A DNA stretch of 64,000 bases from contig JANRLT010000051.1 of the NCBI GenBank assembly GCA_033762255.1, positions 1-64,000 of the forward strand. Reading direction: 5' to 3'. The DNA comes from Pirellulales bacterium. Lineage in GTDB: Bacteria; Planctomycetota; Planctomycetia; Pirellulales; JALHPA01. The notes below the pieces were generated by a model. It made no database searches, was not told the origin of the DNA, and worked only from the letters and a program-made list of their open reading frames with translations. Positions 45,576 through 54,665 of this stretch are shown here, in pieces. How positions within the stretch are numbered: position 1 is the stretch's first letter; each line of letters opens with the position of its first letter. The position numbers and the translations under genes are program-made.

Positions 45576-47402
45576 TTATTGCACTTTGACAGTTTTTTCC
45601 GCCACGCCCCCTTTGACGCTTTGGACCCGCACGTTGCCCGGTCCTGATCCCTGGATAATCCACTTGATATACCGCGCGCCTTTCCCCGGTAAATTGGGCA
45701 GGCGGACTTCGCGCGGGTTTTTGCGGGTGGTTCGCGGCTTTTCAAAAAAAGGCTCTTCGCTCCATTGGCTAGCCAGAACCGTCAGGTTGTCGCCGGATAA
45801 CGTTACTTTATCCGGCGGATTAATGTTATGCTTAACGTCCACCGCCGCATGCGTGGGAATGAGCTTTTCATTGATGATGACTGCTGTGACTTCATACAGC
45901 GGTTGATCCGTTTTTTCCGCGGTCAGTGCTTTACTAACGGCGGATTGAATGGCGACCCGGGGCATTTGGTCGGCATGATACAGCGTAAACGCCATATTCC
46001 GGTGGCATTCTTCCTCTAACAAAAAGGAGGGAGGCTGCCGCACCCAATTCTTTTTCATCCCGCCCACTTCGATCTGGCCGTATTTGGGATGCGTCACGGT
46101 TTGCCATTTGACCAGGCCATCACCCAGCAGCAGATCTCGATTAAACTGGTGCAGCAGTTCCGGCCGCGCAAATGGTTCCCCGCCGACTTCCTTTCGCTGA
46201 AAATTAAACGGCGTGAATAACTCATTGGTAAATGTAAACACACCGTTCATTTGATGCAGCCAATCGACCGAGCCGCCGTATACTTCGTACAGATCTTCGG
46301 CAATATTAATATAGCGGTAGCCGGGGAGCATGCTTTCTCCCCGCTTGCCCAACTGGTCATAGACGGCCAGGTCCGCAGCCTCATAGCGGTCATCCCGCGC
46401 GCCCGGCCCGCGCAGGATCATGCCGCCGGTATTATGATAGCTTTGCGCTCCGGCTATGTGCGGATGACGCATGATAAACTCCGCCACCACACGGTTTTCC
46501 GGCAGGGAAAAAGGGTAGCGGTGCGCGCCGTTTTGCACATGCCGCGGCTGCCAGTTCCACGCCCAATCGCGGTTGGGATCATACCTGCCGTCGCCATCCT
46601 CATTGACCCGGCCGTCGCCATCGTCGTCGTAACCTTCCTCGCCCAACAGCGTGTATTCGCCGGGTTCATCTAGTTTTGCGGGGATTAGCAGGTCGGGAAA
46701 ATCGGGATGGGGTTTTTGATTGCCATTGGGATCCCGGCGGCGCATCTGGGTAATGTGGCCATCGCCGTTTAAATCATTGGGAGGGTCCTCGTTAAATTTT
46801 CCGTCCTGGTCGTCATCCACCGGCACCTGGCCGGTGCGGGGAGTATGCGTGGTATTGGCCCGATAAAAATGCGCATCGCGCGAGTCGGGACTTAGCATGG
46901 GGCAAATATAAAAAACGCGCTCATTGACTAAGCTGGTGACGCGCTCATTGCGACCATAACTTTCAAGCAGATACCATGCGGTATACAGGGTAACTTCGGT
47001 GGCCTGGATTTCATTGGCATGAATCCCGCCATCGATCCAAAACGCAGCTTTTTCCTCGAGGGAGCCCGTCCCGGGATTGGCGATGGTCAATACCCACATT
47101 TCGCGTTTGTCAGTGGACTTTCCCAAACTGGACAAGGTGGCCAACCGCGGGTGGGCGGCGGCCAGCGCCTGCAAGATGCGGGTGGAGGCATCGTAGTCGT
47201 GATAGATATTCCAGCGTACGTCCACGCGGGGATCCGCTGGCGCGCCCGTTGGTTGATACACCGCCCGCGGTGACCCGACAGCGGTGGCGGCCGCGGAATT
47301 GGCTGATCCTACCGGGGCAGATGGCGGAGCCGCCACGTCGGCGGCTTGGGCCAGATTAGACACCAAAACCAGGGCCATAACAAACAGTGGTTGCTTTATC
47401 AT
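45576..47402 (-). CDS. M14-family zinc carboxypeptidase, secreted
   Basis: 608 residues with a signal peptide ending AQAADV. M14 peptidases cleave C-terminal residues with one Zn. The HxxE ligands are present (GGIHANEIQATE, about 126), as is the third ligand His in AQSYHNTGGMILRGPG (about 321). Between them are EF-hand-like inserts (VDDDQDGKFNEDPPNDLNGD, EGYDDDGDGRVNEDGDGRYD), probably Ca-binding. The C-terminal domain (from about 500) is beta-rich. It is paralogous to 33688-35748, which lacks the ligands. It converges on the ABC gene. Confidence 0.85.
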   Translation of the reverse strand: MIKQPLFVMALVLVSNLAQAADVAAPPSAPVGSANSAAATAVGSPRAVYQPTGAPADPRVDVRWNIYHDYDASTRILQALAAAHPRLATLSSLGKSTDKREMWVLTIANPGTGSLEEKAAFWIDGGIHANEIQATEVTLYTAWYLLESYGRNERVTSLVNERVFYICPMLSPDSRDAHFYRANTTHTPRTGQVPVDDDQDGKFNEDPPNDLNGDGHITQMRRRDPNGNQKPHPDFPDLLIPAKLDEPGEYTLLGEEGYDDDGDGRVNEDGDGRYDPNRDWAWNWQPRHVQNGAHRYPFSLPENRVVAEFIMRHPHIAGAQSYHNTGGMILRGPGARDDRYEAADLAVYDQLGKRGESMLPGYRYINIAEDLYEVYGGSVDWLHQMNGVFTFTNELFTPFNFQRKEVGGEPFARPELLHQFNRDLLLGDGLVKWQTVTHPKYGQIEVGGMKKNWVRQPPSFLLEEECHRNMAFTLYHADQMPRVAIQSAVSKALTAEKTDQPLYEVTAVIINEKLIPTHAAVDVKHNINPPDKVTLSGDNLTVLASQWSEEPFFEKPRTTRKNPREVRLPNLPGKGARYIKWIIQGSGPGNVRVQSVKGGVAEKTVKVQ

Positions 47403-47567
47403 TCATCCATCCCCAAAAGTTGCACATCCAGGGCGGACGAGCGGCCGCCGCATAAAAATGATCCACCGCCCGTTAACCAAACCACCAGACGGTCAGTTGC
47501 ATTTTAGCAACAATGCCGCGCCGATAACCATTGCGAGCGGCCCATCCTTGGCATTTTCCAGAAAATA

Positions 47568-48782
47568 TTACACGGCCTCCGCGTATTCCAACTGATTTTC
47601 CAGCGTTTCCTGGGTAGCCAGGTAGGGTGTGACATCTTGATCATCGGCCATGGCCACATGCAAGTCGGGATGCAGGGCCAGGTCCAGCTCTTCGTTTGCC
47701 GGATTTTCAAACGGCTGCCCATAAGGATCGATCAATCCTTGAATCTTGGGTCGGGTGGGATGCTGGGGATTAAAATCGATCACCGCCCCCTCGATGCCGT
47801 TATTTAATTTAACCAAGCTCCCCACGGGAAACGGGGGAATGATTTCAAAAAATGCTTTTTCGATGCGCGGGTCAAAGAAACCCTGGCACCAGGTTTTCAT
47901 TTCGTGCAGAACGCGGACCGAAGGCTTTGCGGCGGAATAGACGCGTTTTGCCGTCGCCGCGTCGTAGACGTCGACAATGGTGGTGATGCGGCTAAAAATG
48001 GGAATTTGCTTGGCCACCAGCGGCGGCAACTCCTGGCCATTGGTGGGATCCACGCGCACGGGATAACCTTTGCCATTAAACCGCTGATGGTGGTTTAGCA
48101 CGATCTGCGCCGCGCTGGCGGGGACTTGGCCCTTGACCATTTCATATCCGTAAATGGTGTGCATCTCCATGATGCGCATTTCTTCTTCCGTAAGGCGGGA
48201 AGGCTTGTTCAAGATTTCCGCCGGTATGCGCATTTTTCCCACATCATGCAAAATACAGCCCAACCCCAACAACTGGATATCCTTGGCTTCGCGCGCAGTT
48301 TTGAAACTGCGTTCCTCGATGAGATATTTTTCTAATTTTAAACCCAGCAGCAGCGCCAGATAACACACATTGGTGGAATGGGACATCAAATAATTATCAT
48401 AAGATTCCAGCTTTTGCAGCAACACATTGCCGCAGGGATTTTGCTTCAGATACTGAAACAAATCGCCAATCGACGTGGTAAATTTATTGTAATCCAGCTC
48501 AAAGGCCGCTCCGCCTAGCATTTGCTCAAAGTTACGGCGCACATGCTGATAAACCTCGCGCTGATGCTCGCCCAGCCCCTCATCGATCAGGCCTTCCAAA
48601 AATTCCAAATCCCGAAACCGCACCCACACATCGGTGATGCCCAAATCGCGCAGCCGCGGAATCAGATCCGCCGGAACTTCTCGATCGCGCTGCACTAGGT
48701 ACATGCGGGGATCCCCCGGCGCGGCAATAGCTCGAGCCAGGATCATGCCGGGTTGCAGTTTATGTAAAGGGACGCGCAGCAT
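47568..48782 (-). CDS. HD-GYP domain protein (cyclic-di-GMP phosphodiesterase type)
   Basis: 404 residues. An N-terminal region of about 150 residues starts LRVPLHKLQPGMILARAIAA, a common head of such proteins. HD-GYP core: ILHDVGKMRIPAEILNKPS (about 180-200), MEMHTIYGYEMVKG, LNHHQRFNGKGYP (the GYP motif, about 240), and RITTIVDVYDAAT. The last 100 residues (SLVKLNNGIEGAVIDFNPQHP) form a PilZ-neighbour-like beta tail. It likely hydrolyses c-di-GMP; single gene. Confidence 0.9.
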   Translation of the reverse strand: MLRVPLHKLQPGMILARAIAAPGDPRMYLVQRDREVPADLIPRLRDLGITDVWVRFRDLEFLEGLIDEGLGEHQREVYQHVRRNFEQMLGGAAFELDYNKFTTSIGDLFQYLKQNPCGNVLLQKLESYDNYLMSHSTNVCYLALLLGLKLEKYLIEERSFKTAREAKDIQLLGLGCILHDVGKMRIPAEILNKPSRLTEEEMRIMEMHTIYGYEMVKGQVPASAAQIVLNHHQRFNGKGYPVRVDPTNGQELPPLVAKQIPIFSRITTIVDVYDAATAKRVYSAAKPSVRVLHEMKTWCQGFFDPRIEKAFFEIIPPFPVGSLVKLNNGIEGAVIDFNPQHPTRPKIQGLIDPYGQPFENPANEELDLALHPDLHVAMADDQDVTPYLATQETLENQLEYAEAV

Positions 48783-49161
48783 GTTAATAAATAATGCAGG
48801 CCAAATTCACGCCGATCTTCTCGCCAACTCCCGTCCAGCAAGCAATTAGCCCCGTAGTAAAAAGTAGCTTAAAGTTCCCGGACACCACCTTTTTCTTCGC
48901 AATTTACCCAAAATCTCCTCTATGGAGGGGTATCCCGCTCATGCCTGGAGTTTTGGACTATTAAAAATTCCTGTGACGAAATAATCGAAAATGGCAACAA
49001 AATTAACACAAAGTCGACTTTCAGAAGCGCCGATTTCGTGCTTAGATGGAAAAGTTGGCAAAATCCCGCAAGCAGCACCCTTTTTTCCCCAATAATTTCA
49101 TCCCCATCCAGAAATCCTTTGGGCAAGGATGTTTCCCCATAGAAAACTCCACGTGGCATCC
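48783..49161. other. Intergenic region between divergent genes
   Basis: 379 bp upstream of both the HD-GYP gene (minus) and the membrane protein gene (plus). AT-rich. No clear promoter boxes, RNA gene or repeat recognised. Confidence 0.4.
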
Positions 49162-50187
49162 ATGAGCAACCGCGGTGCAAAGAGAACATTGCTTCCCGAC
49201 TGGACGATTTTGTTCGGTTTGGGTGGGTTATGCGCTTTGTCCGTGATATTATTTTGGCCCTATGTCGCTTGGCAAAATGCCGTCAGCCATACTCCCCCAT
49301 CCGCGGGTAGCCAGCCGGAGCAGGCCAGGCCGTCGCCACCGACCCCCGTCGTCCCCTCTGCGCTCCAGTTAGCCGGGCCACACCTTACCTGGGCCGAGCA
49401 TGCCGCCGAACAGCGACTGCAAGCGCAGCTTGAACGGATTGATCAGTTTTTTCGCCAGTCAAAAAACCACACGCCCGCGTTTGCGCGGGACGCGCTCAGC
49501 TTTAGCAGCAAATGGCGGCTGATCCTCGATTATGTCCCGGGCACGCGCGGCGACCGGCACGTGGAGTACATCCGCGAGCGGTTCAATGAACATATCTTTA
49601 GCCCGGAAGAGTTGGAAACCTTGCTCAAACAAACCATACAGGCCTACGTCCAACAATTGGATAGCCTGGATAATGAGGTGCTGGTGCGGGTGCGGGTGGA
49701 CACCGCTGACTTTTCAACCACTTATCAACTGGCAACCTGGGATGAACGCCAGTTGCGGGCCGAGTATGCCGCCGCTGTCGAGAAGGTCATCCACGCCAGC
49801 CAGGCCGATTTTGCCAATACGGCCGCGGGCGAAGTTGTCTCCTTGATCGCTGGCGAGGTGCTCACGCAGGTCGCCGTCCGGCTGGGCATTTCCGCGGGCA
49901 TTTTAGGGACCGGGGCAGCTGCTTCACCGTATACCCTGGGGATTGGGCTGGTGGTGGGCGTTATCATAGATCAAATTGTCTGGTGGGTGTATGATTGGAC
50001 AGCCGACCCCAAGGGCGAATTGGCGCACGAACTCAATCGCAAGCTGGATGAGATTCGCCTGTTGATTATCGGCACGGAGGAGAGTCCCGCGTTAAAATCA
50101 CGGCTGACCAAATACGCCAGTCAACGGGCCAATTTACGACGCGCGGCCTTATTATCACTCCTCCAGGCCAATCACCCACAACCTTAG
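49162..50187 (+). CDS. Hypothetical membrane protein, first of a pair
   Basis: 341 residues from MSNRGAKRTLL. A transmembrane helix at about 15-37 (ILFGLGGLCALSVILFWPYV), a Pro-rich linker, a helical middle (AAEQRLQAQLERIDQFFRQS; EYIRERFNEHIFSPEELETLLKQ), and a Gly/Ala-rich hydrophobic segment near 255-285 (LGIGLVVGVIIDQIVWWVYDW). A charged helical tail follows. No family recognised. The next gene starts 92 bp later on the same strand and is also helical. Confidence 0.65.
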   Translation: MSNRGAKRTLLPDWTILFGLGGLCALSVILFWPYVAWQNAVSHTPPSAGSQPEQARPSPPTPVVPSALQLAGPHLTWAEHAAEQRLQAQLERIDQFFRQSKNHTPAFARDALSFSSKWRLILDYVPGTRGDRHVEYIRERFNEHIFSPEELETLLKQTIQAYVQQLDSLDNEVLVRVRVDTADFSTTYQLATWDERQLRAEYAAAVEKVIHASQADFANTAAGEVVSLIAGEVLTQVAVRLGISAGILGTGAAASPYTLGIGLVVGVIIDQIVWWVYDWTADPKGELAHELNRKLDEIRLLIIGTEESPALKSRLTKYASQRANLRRAALLSLLQANHPQP

Positions 50188-50279
50188 CCTTATAATAATA
50201 ATGCCCGGAGGATGAAGCTGGGATCATCCATTTTTGCACGCAATACTGACCACCATTTTTTCAGACGAGCATTTTTACC

Positions 50280-51182
50280 ATGACCTATCATTCGCGCTTC
50301 CGCCGGTTATGGGCGCTTGCCTGGTGTTGCGGGTTGCTATGTTTTGCGACCACCGCCGGTCTGGCCAATCCCGTCAGCAAACTCGTTAGCGAGACGATGG
50401 AATATCTGGGCAAGAATTTTGCCCGCGAAGTGGCTGAGCAAGGGACCGAAACCGTGGCCAAGCGACTAGAAACGCTCTCCGCGCGGCATGGCGAGGCAGT
50501 AGTCACCGCCGCCACTCGCCGTGTCGGCCCGCGCGCGCTGCGCATTGCCGAGGAGGCCGGCGAAAATGCCCTTCCCGCGTTGACCACGCTTTCAAAATAT
50601 GGCGACAACGCCCTGGCTGTCGTGACCGATTCGACCCAACTCCGATTGGTGGCCAATCTAGGTGATAACGCCGCAGCGGCCTTGGTGAAGCATGGCAACG
50701 CCGCCACGCCGGTAATATCAAAATTTGGCGGCGAAGCCGCCGAGGCGCTGGCCAAACTTTCCAGCCAAGAAGGCCGCCAACTGGCCATCATGGCCAGCGA
50801 AGGGACCCTGGCTATCATTCCCCAATCTCCGGCGGTGCTGCGCGTCATTGGCAAATATGGCGATCGGGCGATGAACTTTGTCTGGCGCAACAAACTAACA
50901 CTGGCAAGTGTGGCGGCGTGCGCGGCATTTGTCAGCAATCCCGAACCTTTCCTGGACGGGGCCAAGGACCTGTCCGTGGTGGTGGCGGAAAACGCGATCA
51001 AGCCCCTGGCCCAGGTGCCCGCTGAATTGGCCAAAGAAGCCGGCAAGTCCACGGAATGGACGATTGTGATCGTGACGGGGTTGGTCCTGTTTACCGGGTA
51101 TGGTGCCTGGCGTTATTGGTTGCGGCAAGTGGTGGAGGACAATAAAATGCGTTACCAATCACCCGAAAGGGGCAAGCATTAG
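50280..51182 (+). CDS. Hypothetical exported helical-repeat protein, second of a pair
   Basis: 300 residues. Signal peptide (LAWCCGLLCFATTAGLA). Residues about 65-190 form loose repeats of 17-20 residues with Gly-Asp/Glu-x-Ala-x-x-x-Leu (KYGDNALAVV, NLGDNAAAALVKHGNAA, KFGGEAAEALAKL). Two C-terminal hydrophobic segments (LASVAACAAFVS; WTIVIVTGLVLFTGYGAW) and a short basic tail. Function unknown. The stop overlaps the metF stop on the other strand by 4 bp. Confidence 0.65.
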   Translation: MTYHSRFRRLWALAWCCGLLCFATTAGLANPVSKLVSETMEYLGKNFAREVAEQGTETVAKRLETLSARHGEAVVTAATRRVGPRALRIAEEAGENALPALTTLSKYGDNALAVVTDSTQLRLVANLGDNAAAALVKHGNAATPVISKFGGEAAEALAKLSSQEGRQLAIMASEGTLAIIPQSPAVLRVIGKYGDRAMNFVWRNKLTLASVAACAAFVSNPEPFLDGAKDLSVVVAENAIKPLAQVPAELAKEAGKSTEWTIVIVTGLVLFTGYGAWRYWLRQVVEDNKMRYQSPERGKH

Positions 51183-52054
51183 CTTGATTGTATCCCCGCG
51201 CTCTCCAGTACCCGCATGGTCGCCGCGGATTTATTTAGCACATAAAAATGGATGCCCGGCACGCCCGCGGCCACCAGTTCCCGCACTTGCCGCGTGGCAA
51301 ACTCCACGCCAATTTCAAACTGCGCCGCTTCATCCATTCCGGCGGCGGATAACGCGGCGGCAAATTCCTCTGGCAATCGCGCCTTGCACAAACTGGCAAT
51401 TCGCTGAATCTGCGCAAAATTGGTCACGGGCAAAATGCCCGGGACGATGGGCACGGTCACGCCCAACTTACGAACCTGCTCCACATAGCCAAAGTAGTCC
51501 GCGTTATCATAAAACAACTGGGTGATGACGATTTCCCCCCCCAGCGCGACCTTGTTTGACAAATTTTGCAGATCGTCGGCCGCGCTGGTGGCTTCTTGGT
51601 GAATTTCTGGATATCCAGCCACCGCGATGCCAAAACGTGGAAATTCGGTATGAATCAGATTGACCAACTCGCTGGCCCAGCACAGCCCGCCGTCTACTGC
51701 GGTAAAGCGGGTTTCCCCCTTGGGCGGATCGCCGCGTAGGGCGACAATATTAGAAATGCCGCGTGAGCCAGCCTCCGACAGGTAGGCCCGCAATTCGGCC
51801 ACGGTGTTACCAACGCAGGTCAGGTGGGAGGCCACCGGCAGGCCATAACGGCGATGGACCGTCTGGCAAATATCCAACGTTTTTTCACGGGTGCTCCCCC
51901 CCGCGCCATACGTGCAAGTGACAAAGCTGGGCCGAAAGCGCATCAGTTCGTCCAGGCTGCGGTACATGGACTCTTCTCCCGCCGCCGTTTTGGGGGGAAA
52001 GAGTTCAAAAGACAAGCCAAATTTACCGGGACCGTACGCCTCGCTCAATCGCAT
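51179..52054 (-). CDS. metF: 5,10-methylenetetrahydrofolate reductase
   Basis: 291 residues, normal for bacterial MetF. Reduces methylene-THF to methyl-THF with FAD for methionine synthesis. Seen: SFELFPPKT (catalytic Glu) near 15, VTCTYGAGGSTREKT near 45, SHLTCVGNT near 76, IVALRGDPPKGE near 103, ITQLFYDNADYFGYV near 157, and VPIVPGILPVTNFAQI near 180. No SAM-type riboswitch was recognised upstream. Confidence 0.95.
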   Translation of the reverse strand: MRLSEAYGPGKFGLSFELFPPKTAAGEESMYRSLDELMRFRPSFVTCTYGAGGSTREKTLDICQTVHRRYGLPVASHLTCVGNTVAELRAYLSEAGSRGISNIVALRGDPPKGETRFTAVDGGLCWASELVNLIHTEFPRFGIAVAGYPEIHQEATSAADDLQNLSNKVALGGEIVITQLFYDNADYFGYVEQVRKLGVTVPIVPGILPVTNFAQIQRIASLCKARLPEEFAAALSAAGMDEAAQFEIGVEFATRQVRELVAAGVPGIHFYVLNKSAATMRVLESAGIQSS

Positions 52055-52299
52055 AAACCGCTCCGCTGATGCCGTGAAGTCTGTTCACCGTATCATACGC
52101 GGTGGCCCGATTTTCGCAAAGGTGGCGCGAAAAAGCCTAAAATCGCAGCAATGTACCAAGCTAGTGCTCTGCCAAAGATTCGTTTGTGGATGATCCATAG
52201 GCAGCTACCCCACGGTCGGATTAGGAGCGGAAAAAACCGTGGGCTAGCGCCCAGCGGCTGATCTGCCTAACTCGAATCATTAACTTTGACACAGCACTC

Positions 52300-52330
52300 G
52301 CCCACGGTTTATGCAATTCAAACCGTGGGC
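52300..52330. repeat. Long hairpin between metF and the CBS gene
   Basis: An 11-bp perfect stem GCCCACGGTTT/AAACCGTGGGC with a 9-nt loop. A related half, ACCGTGGGCTAGCGCCC, lies near 52239. There is no T-run, so it is read as a dispersed repeat that could also terminate the CBS transcript. Confidence 0.65.
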
Positions 52331-52394
52331 GTGCATCCTACTGCTAATCAACGTAGAGCGAGGGATGTGCGGACTGGCATACGGCCATTTCACC

Positions 52395-52829
52395 CTATCC
52401 GTGGATATACGACTTGAGGTAGTGGTTTTCCAAGGTCAGTTCTTCGCACTGATTTTTAACCAGATCGCCGATCGAGATCATCCCCACAAGTTCGGTCCCC
52501 TCCACCACGGGTAAGTGCCGGACCCGATGCGCGGTCATCAGATGCATGGCTTCTTCAACGGTGTCATTGAGTCCGCCAGCGATTACATCGCGCGTCATGC
52601 AGTCCGCCACTTCCAACAGATGTAGCGGCGTATGCATATGAGCCAGGGCGCGCAGGATATCCCGCTCGGTGATAATCCCCTGCATCCGCGATGGCCAGGC
52701 GGGGTCCACCACGACCAGGGAGCCTATGTTATGCTGCACCAACTGCTTGACCACGTCATCCAGGCTGGCATTGGCCCGGATCGAATGCACGGCGTGCCCC
52801 TTGTTCGCTAAAATATGACGCAACTGCAT
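52395..52829 (-). CDS. Tandem CBS-domain protein
   Basis: 144 residues from MQLRHILANKG, chosen for GGAG at 9 bp; the frame is open 27 codons further. Two CBS motifs: residues about 12-65 (LDDVVKQLVQHNIGSLVVVD, GIITERDIL) and about 80-130 (TVEEAMHLMTAHRVRHLPVV, LVGMISIGDLV). CBS pairs bind adenosine nucleotides; alone they often act as regulators of other enzymes. No partner domain is attached and no operon partner is near. Confidence 0.88.
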   Translation of the reverse strand: MQLRHILANKGHAVHSIRANASLDDVVKQLVQHNIGSLVVVDPAWPSRMQGIITERDILRALAHMHTPLHLLEVADCMTRDVIAGGLNDTVEEAMHLMTAHRVRHLPVVEGTELVGMISIGDLVKNQCEELTLENHYLKSYIHG

Positions 52830-53242
52830 GGCAACAATCTCCGCAAAGAAAAGAACACCAATCACTAGAAAAGAGTAATTACGCGCTTTGACGGCTATAT
52901 CCACCAACAACCCCAGCCCGGGATGAGGTCAAATATTGGGCGCACAATCCCGTCACACACGGTTATTAATGCGCCTTCACAAGCGCGATCTTTGCCGTCA
53001 ACCCGCGGATGCCTCTTATCCGTTGCCGATTGACTTGCTAAACCGGTTGGCAATTTGCAACCATTGCTGCCAGCTCAAAAGAAGTTATCTCTATCTTAGA
53101 AAGATCGCTGGTCTAAAATCAAACATATTTGGAGAAAAATTTAGCGGTTCCGCCTTGTGAAAGAATTCACAATGCAAATCATTCTCAATCCTCTCTTCAC
53201 ACACTTATTGGCAATCAATTGCCATGACGAGCAACCCGCCAC
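52830..53242. other. Intergenic region between CBS and DUF1080 genes
   Basis: 413 bp. It holds the CBS gene leader at one end. No terminator, repeat or RNA gene was recognised in the rest. Confidence 0.4.
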
Positions 53243-54532
53243 TCATTTATCAACCGCTTGCCGTGGTAGCATCTCGGCAACCTTTAGCTCGCGGAACAAA
53301 ATGTCCGTGGTGGGATCATGGCCCTGCAGGGAAAACGTCCCCGCGGCGGTCCGCAGTCCTTTGCGGGGATTGTCGTCAGGTTTGCGGGTGTCGGTCCAAT
53401 CGCTGACCTGGCGACCATTCACCCAGGCGGCCATGTGCGGACCATGGGCGACAAGGGTAACCGCCGTCCATTCGCGGTCGTTGCTATTGACCAGTCGGGC
53501 ATTTTGGCGGCGATAAAAGCCCCCCGTACCGCAATCGACCGGCTGCGTGCGATCACCGTTTTTATAGCCGTTTTGAATTTGACATTCGTAGCCTTGGGTA
53601 AATTCGCCCGGGATCTGGCGAAAAAAGACCCCGCTATTCAACTGGTCCCCATTGGTCTGGACCTGCCATTGCAAAACAAAATCGCCATACTTACCCGTGC
53701 TTTCCAGCATGCCGGGGCCGTTCTTGACTTGCAGTTCGCCCATAGATGTCACGCTGTACTCGCTGGCTTTACCGGGAAAGAGGGTCCAGCCGGTCAGATC
53801 CCGGCCGTTAAAGATCGGTTCTGTCCCCAGGGGGAAAAGCTTGAGGTTGCGAAAGGCAATCGGTCCGGTGTTTGCCTGAAGGGCAATCGCCCCCCGACCG
53901 AGTGGCCGGGGATCGGTATAGTCCAGCACCTGCTGGCCATCCAGTTTGACCGTGCAGCGCCCTTTGTCAAAGGTCACCTCAAAGCGATGCCACTGGTCAT
54001 CGGTGGCGGGTCCGTGGGGGGAATGGCTGAGGTCGCTTTTTTGCCGTTGAACCAGGCTGCCGGTGGGAAAAGGGCTAACCTCCGGCGCTGCAATGTTTAG
54101 CTCATAGCAGTCCACGGCGGGACTGGTCGGTTTGGCCACGGTGCGCAAAAAAATGCCGCTATTGGTGGTTTCGGCCGCGCGAAATTCCGCGGAAAGCTGA
54201 AAATCGCCATAGTCGGTGGTCGTCACTAAAAAGCCGGGCTGCGCGCCGGAACTGCGGATTTCACCAGCGACGACTTCCCACTTGGCGTCGCCGCTGGCGT
54301 ACCATCCATAAGGAAGCGGCTGGTCGGGACCGGCGGACTCGCCATCAAAGAGCAAAATCCAGCCCGCTTGGATTTCAGCGGGGGAGAGTTGATTTTGCAG
54401 CCCGGCGGGTTGTTGCCTGGCGATGGCGCCGTTAAGCCAAAAGAGTAAGGTACCTAGTAAGGCGAGAAAGGTAATCGCGATGCATTTTTCACTTGGAGTG
54501 GCGGCGCGATTGGATGTTTGGCGTTGTGGCAT
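53243..54532 (-). CDS. Secreted protein with two DUF1080 (3-keto-disaccharide hydrolase) domains
   Basis: 429 residues from MPQRQTSNRA; a much longer open frame upstream (to 54859) lacks protein character and would cross the divergent gene. A membrane/signal segment at about 17-35 (IAITFLALLGTLLFWLNGA). First domain from about 55: AGWILLFDGE, FQLSAEFRAAETTNSGIFLR. Second from about 225: EPIFNGRDLTGWTLFPG, DFVLQWQVQTNGDQLNSGVF. These jelly-roll domains are abundant in planctomycetes and act on or bind oligosaccharides. The divergent neighbour is a GH38-like protein. Confidence 0.85.
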   Translation of the reverse strand: MPQRQTSNRAATPSEKCIAITFLALLGTLLFWLNGAIARQQPAGLQNQLSPAEIQAGWILLFDGESAGPDQPLPYGWYASGDAKWEVVAGEIRSSGAQPGFLVTTTDYGDFQLSAEFRAAETTNSGIFLRTVAKPTSPAVDCYELNIAAPEVSPFPTGSLVQRQKSDLSHSPHGPATDDQWHRFEVTFDKGRCTVKLDGQQVLDYTDPRPLGRGAIALQANTGPIAFRNLKLFPLGTEPIFNGRDLTGWTLFPGKASEYSVTSMGELQVKNGPGMLESTGKYGDFVLQWQVQTNGDQLNSGVFFRQIPGEFTQGYECQIQNGYKNGDRTQPVDCGTGGFYRRQNARLVNSNDREWTAVTLVAHGPHMAAWVNGRQVSDWTDTRKPDDNPRKGLRTAAGTFSLQGHDPTTDILFRELKVAEMLPRQAVDK

Positions 54533-54665
54533 TGTGATAAAAAATAATTGTTCGGTGTTTTCTTGGTTAACCCACATGTCATTAACAATTGTTGATATGA
54601 TACAAAAATGATTTAGATTTTGCCATTCGTTGCGGAATTTTCCGGCATATTGTTTCTTTAATCGC

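Noticed and set aside
51990-52200. SAM-type riboswitch upstream of metF
   Set aside because: No paired-stem pattern of a known SAM aptamer could be recognised.
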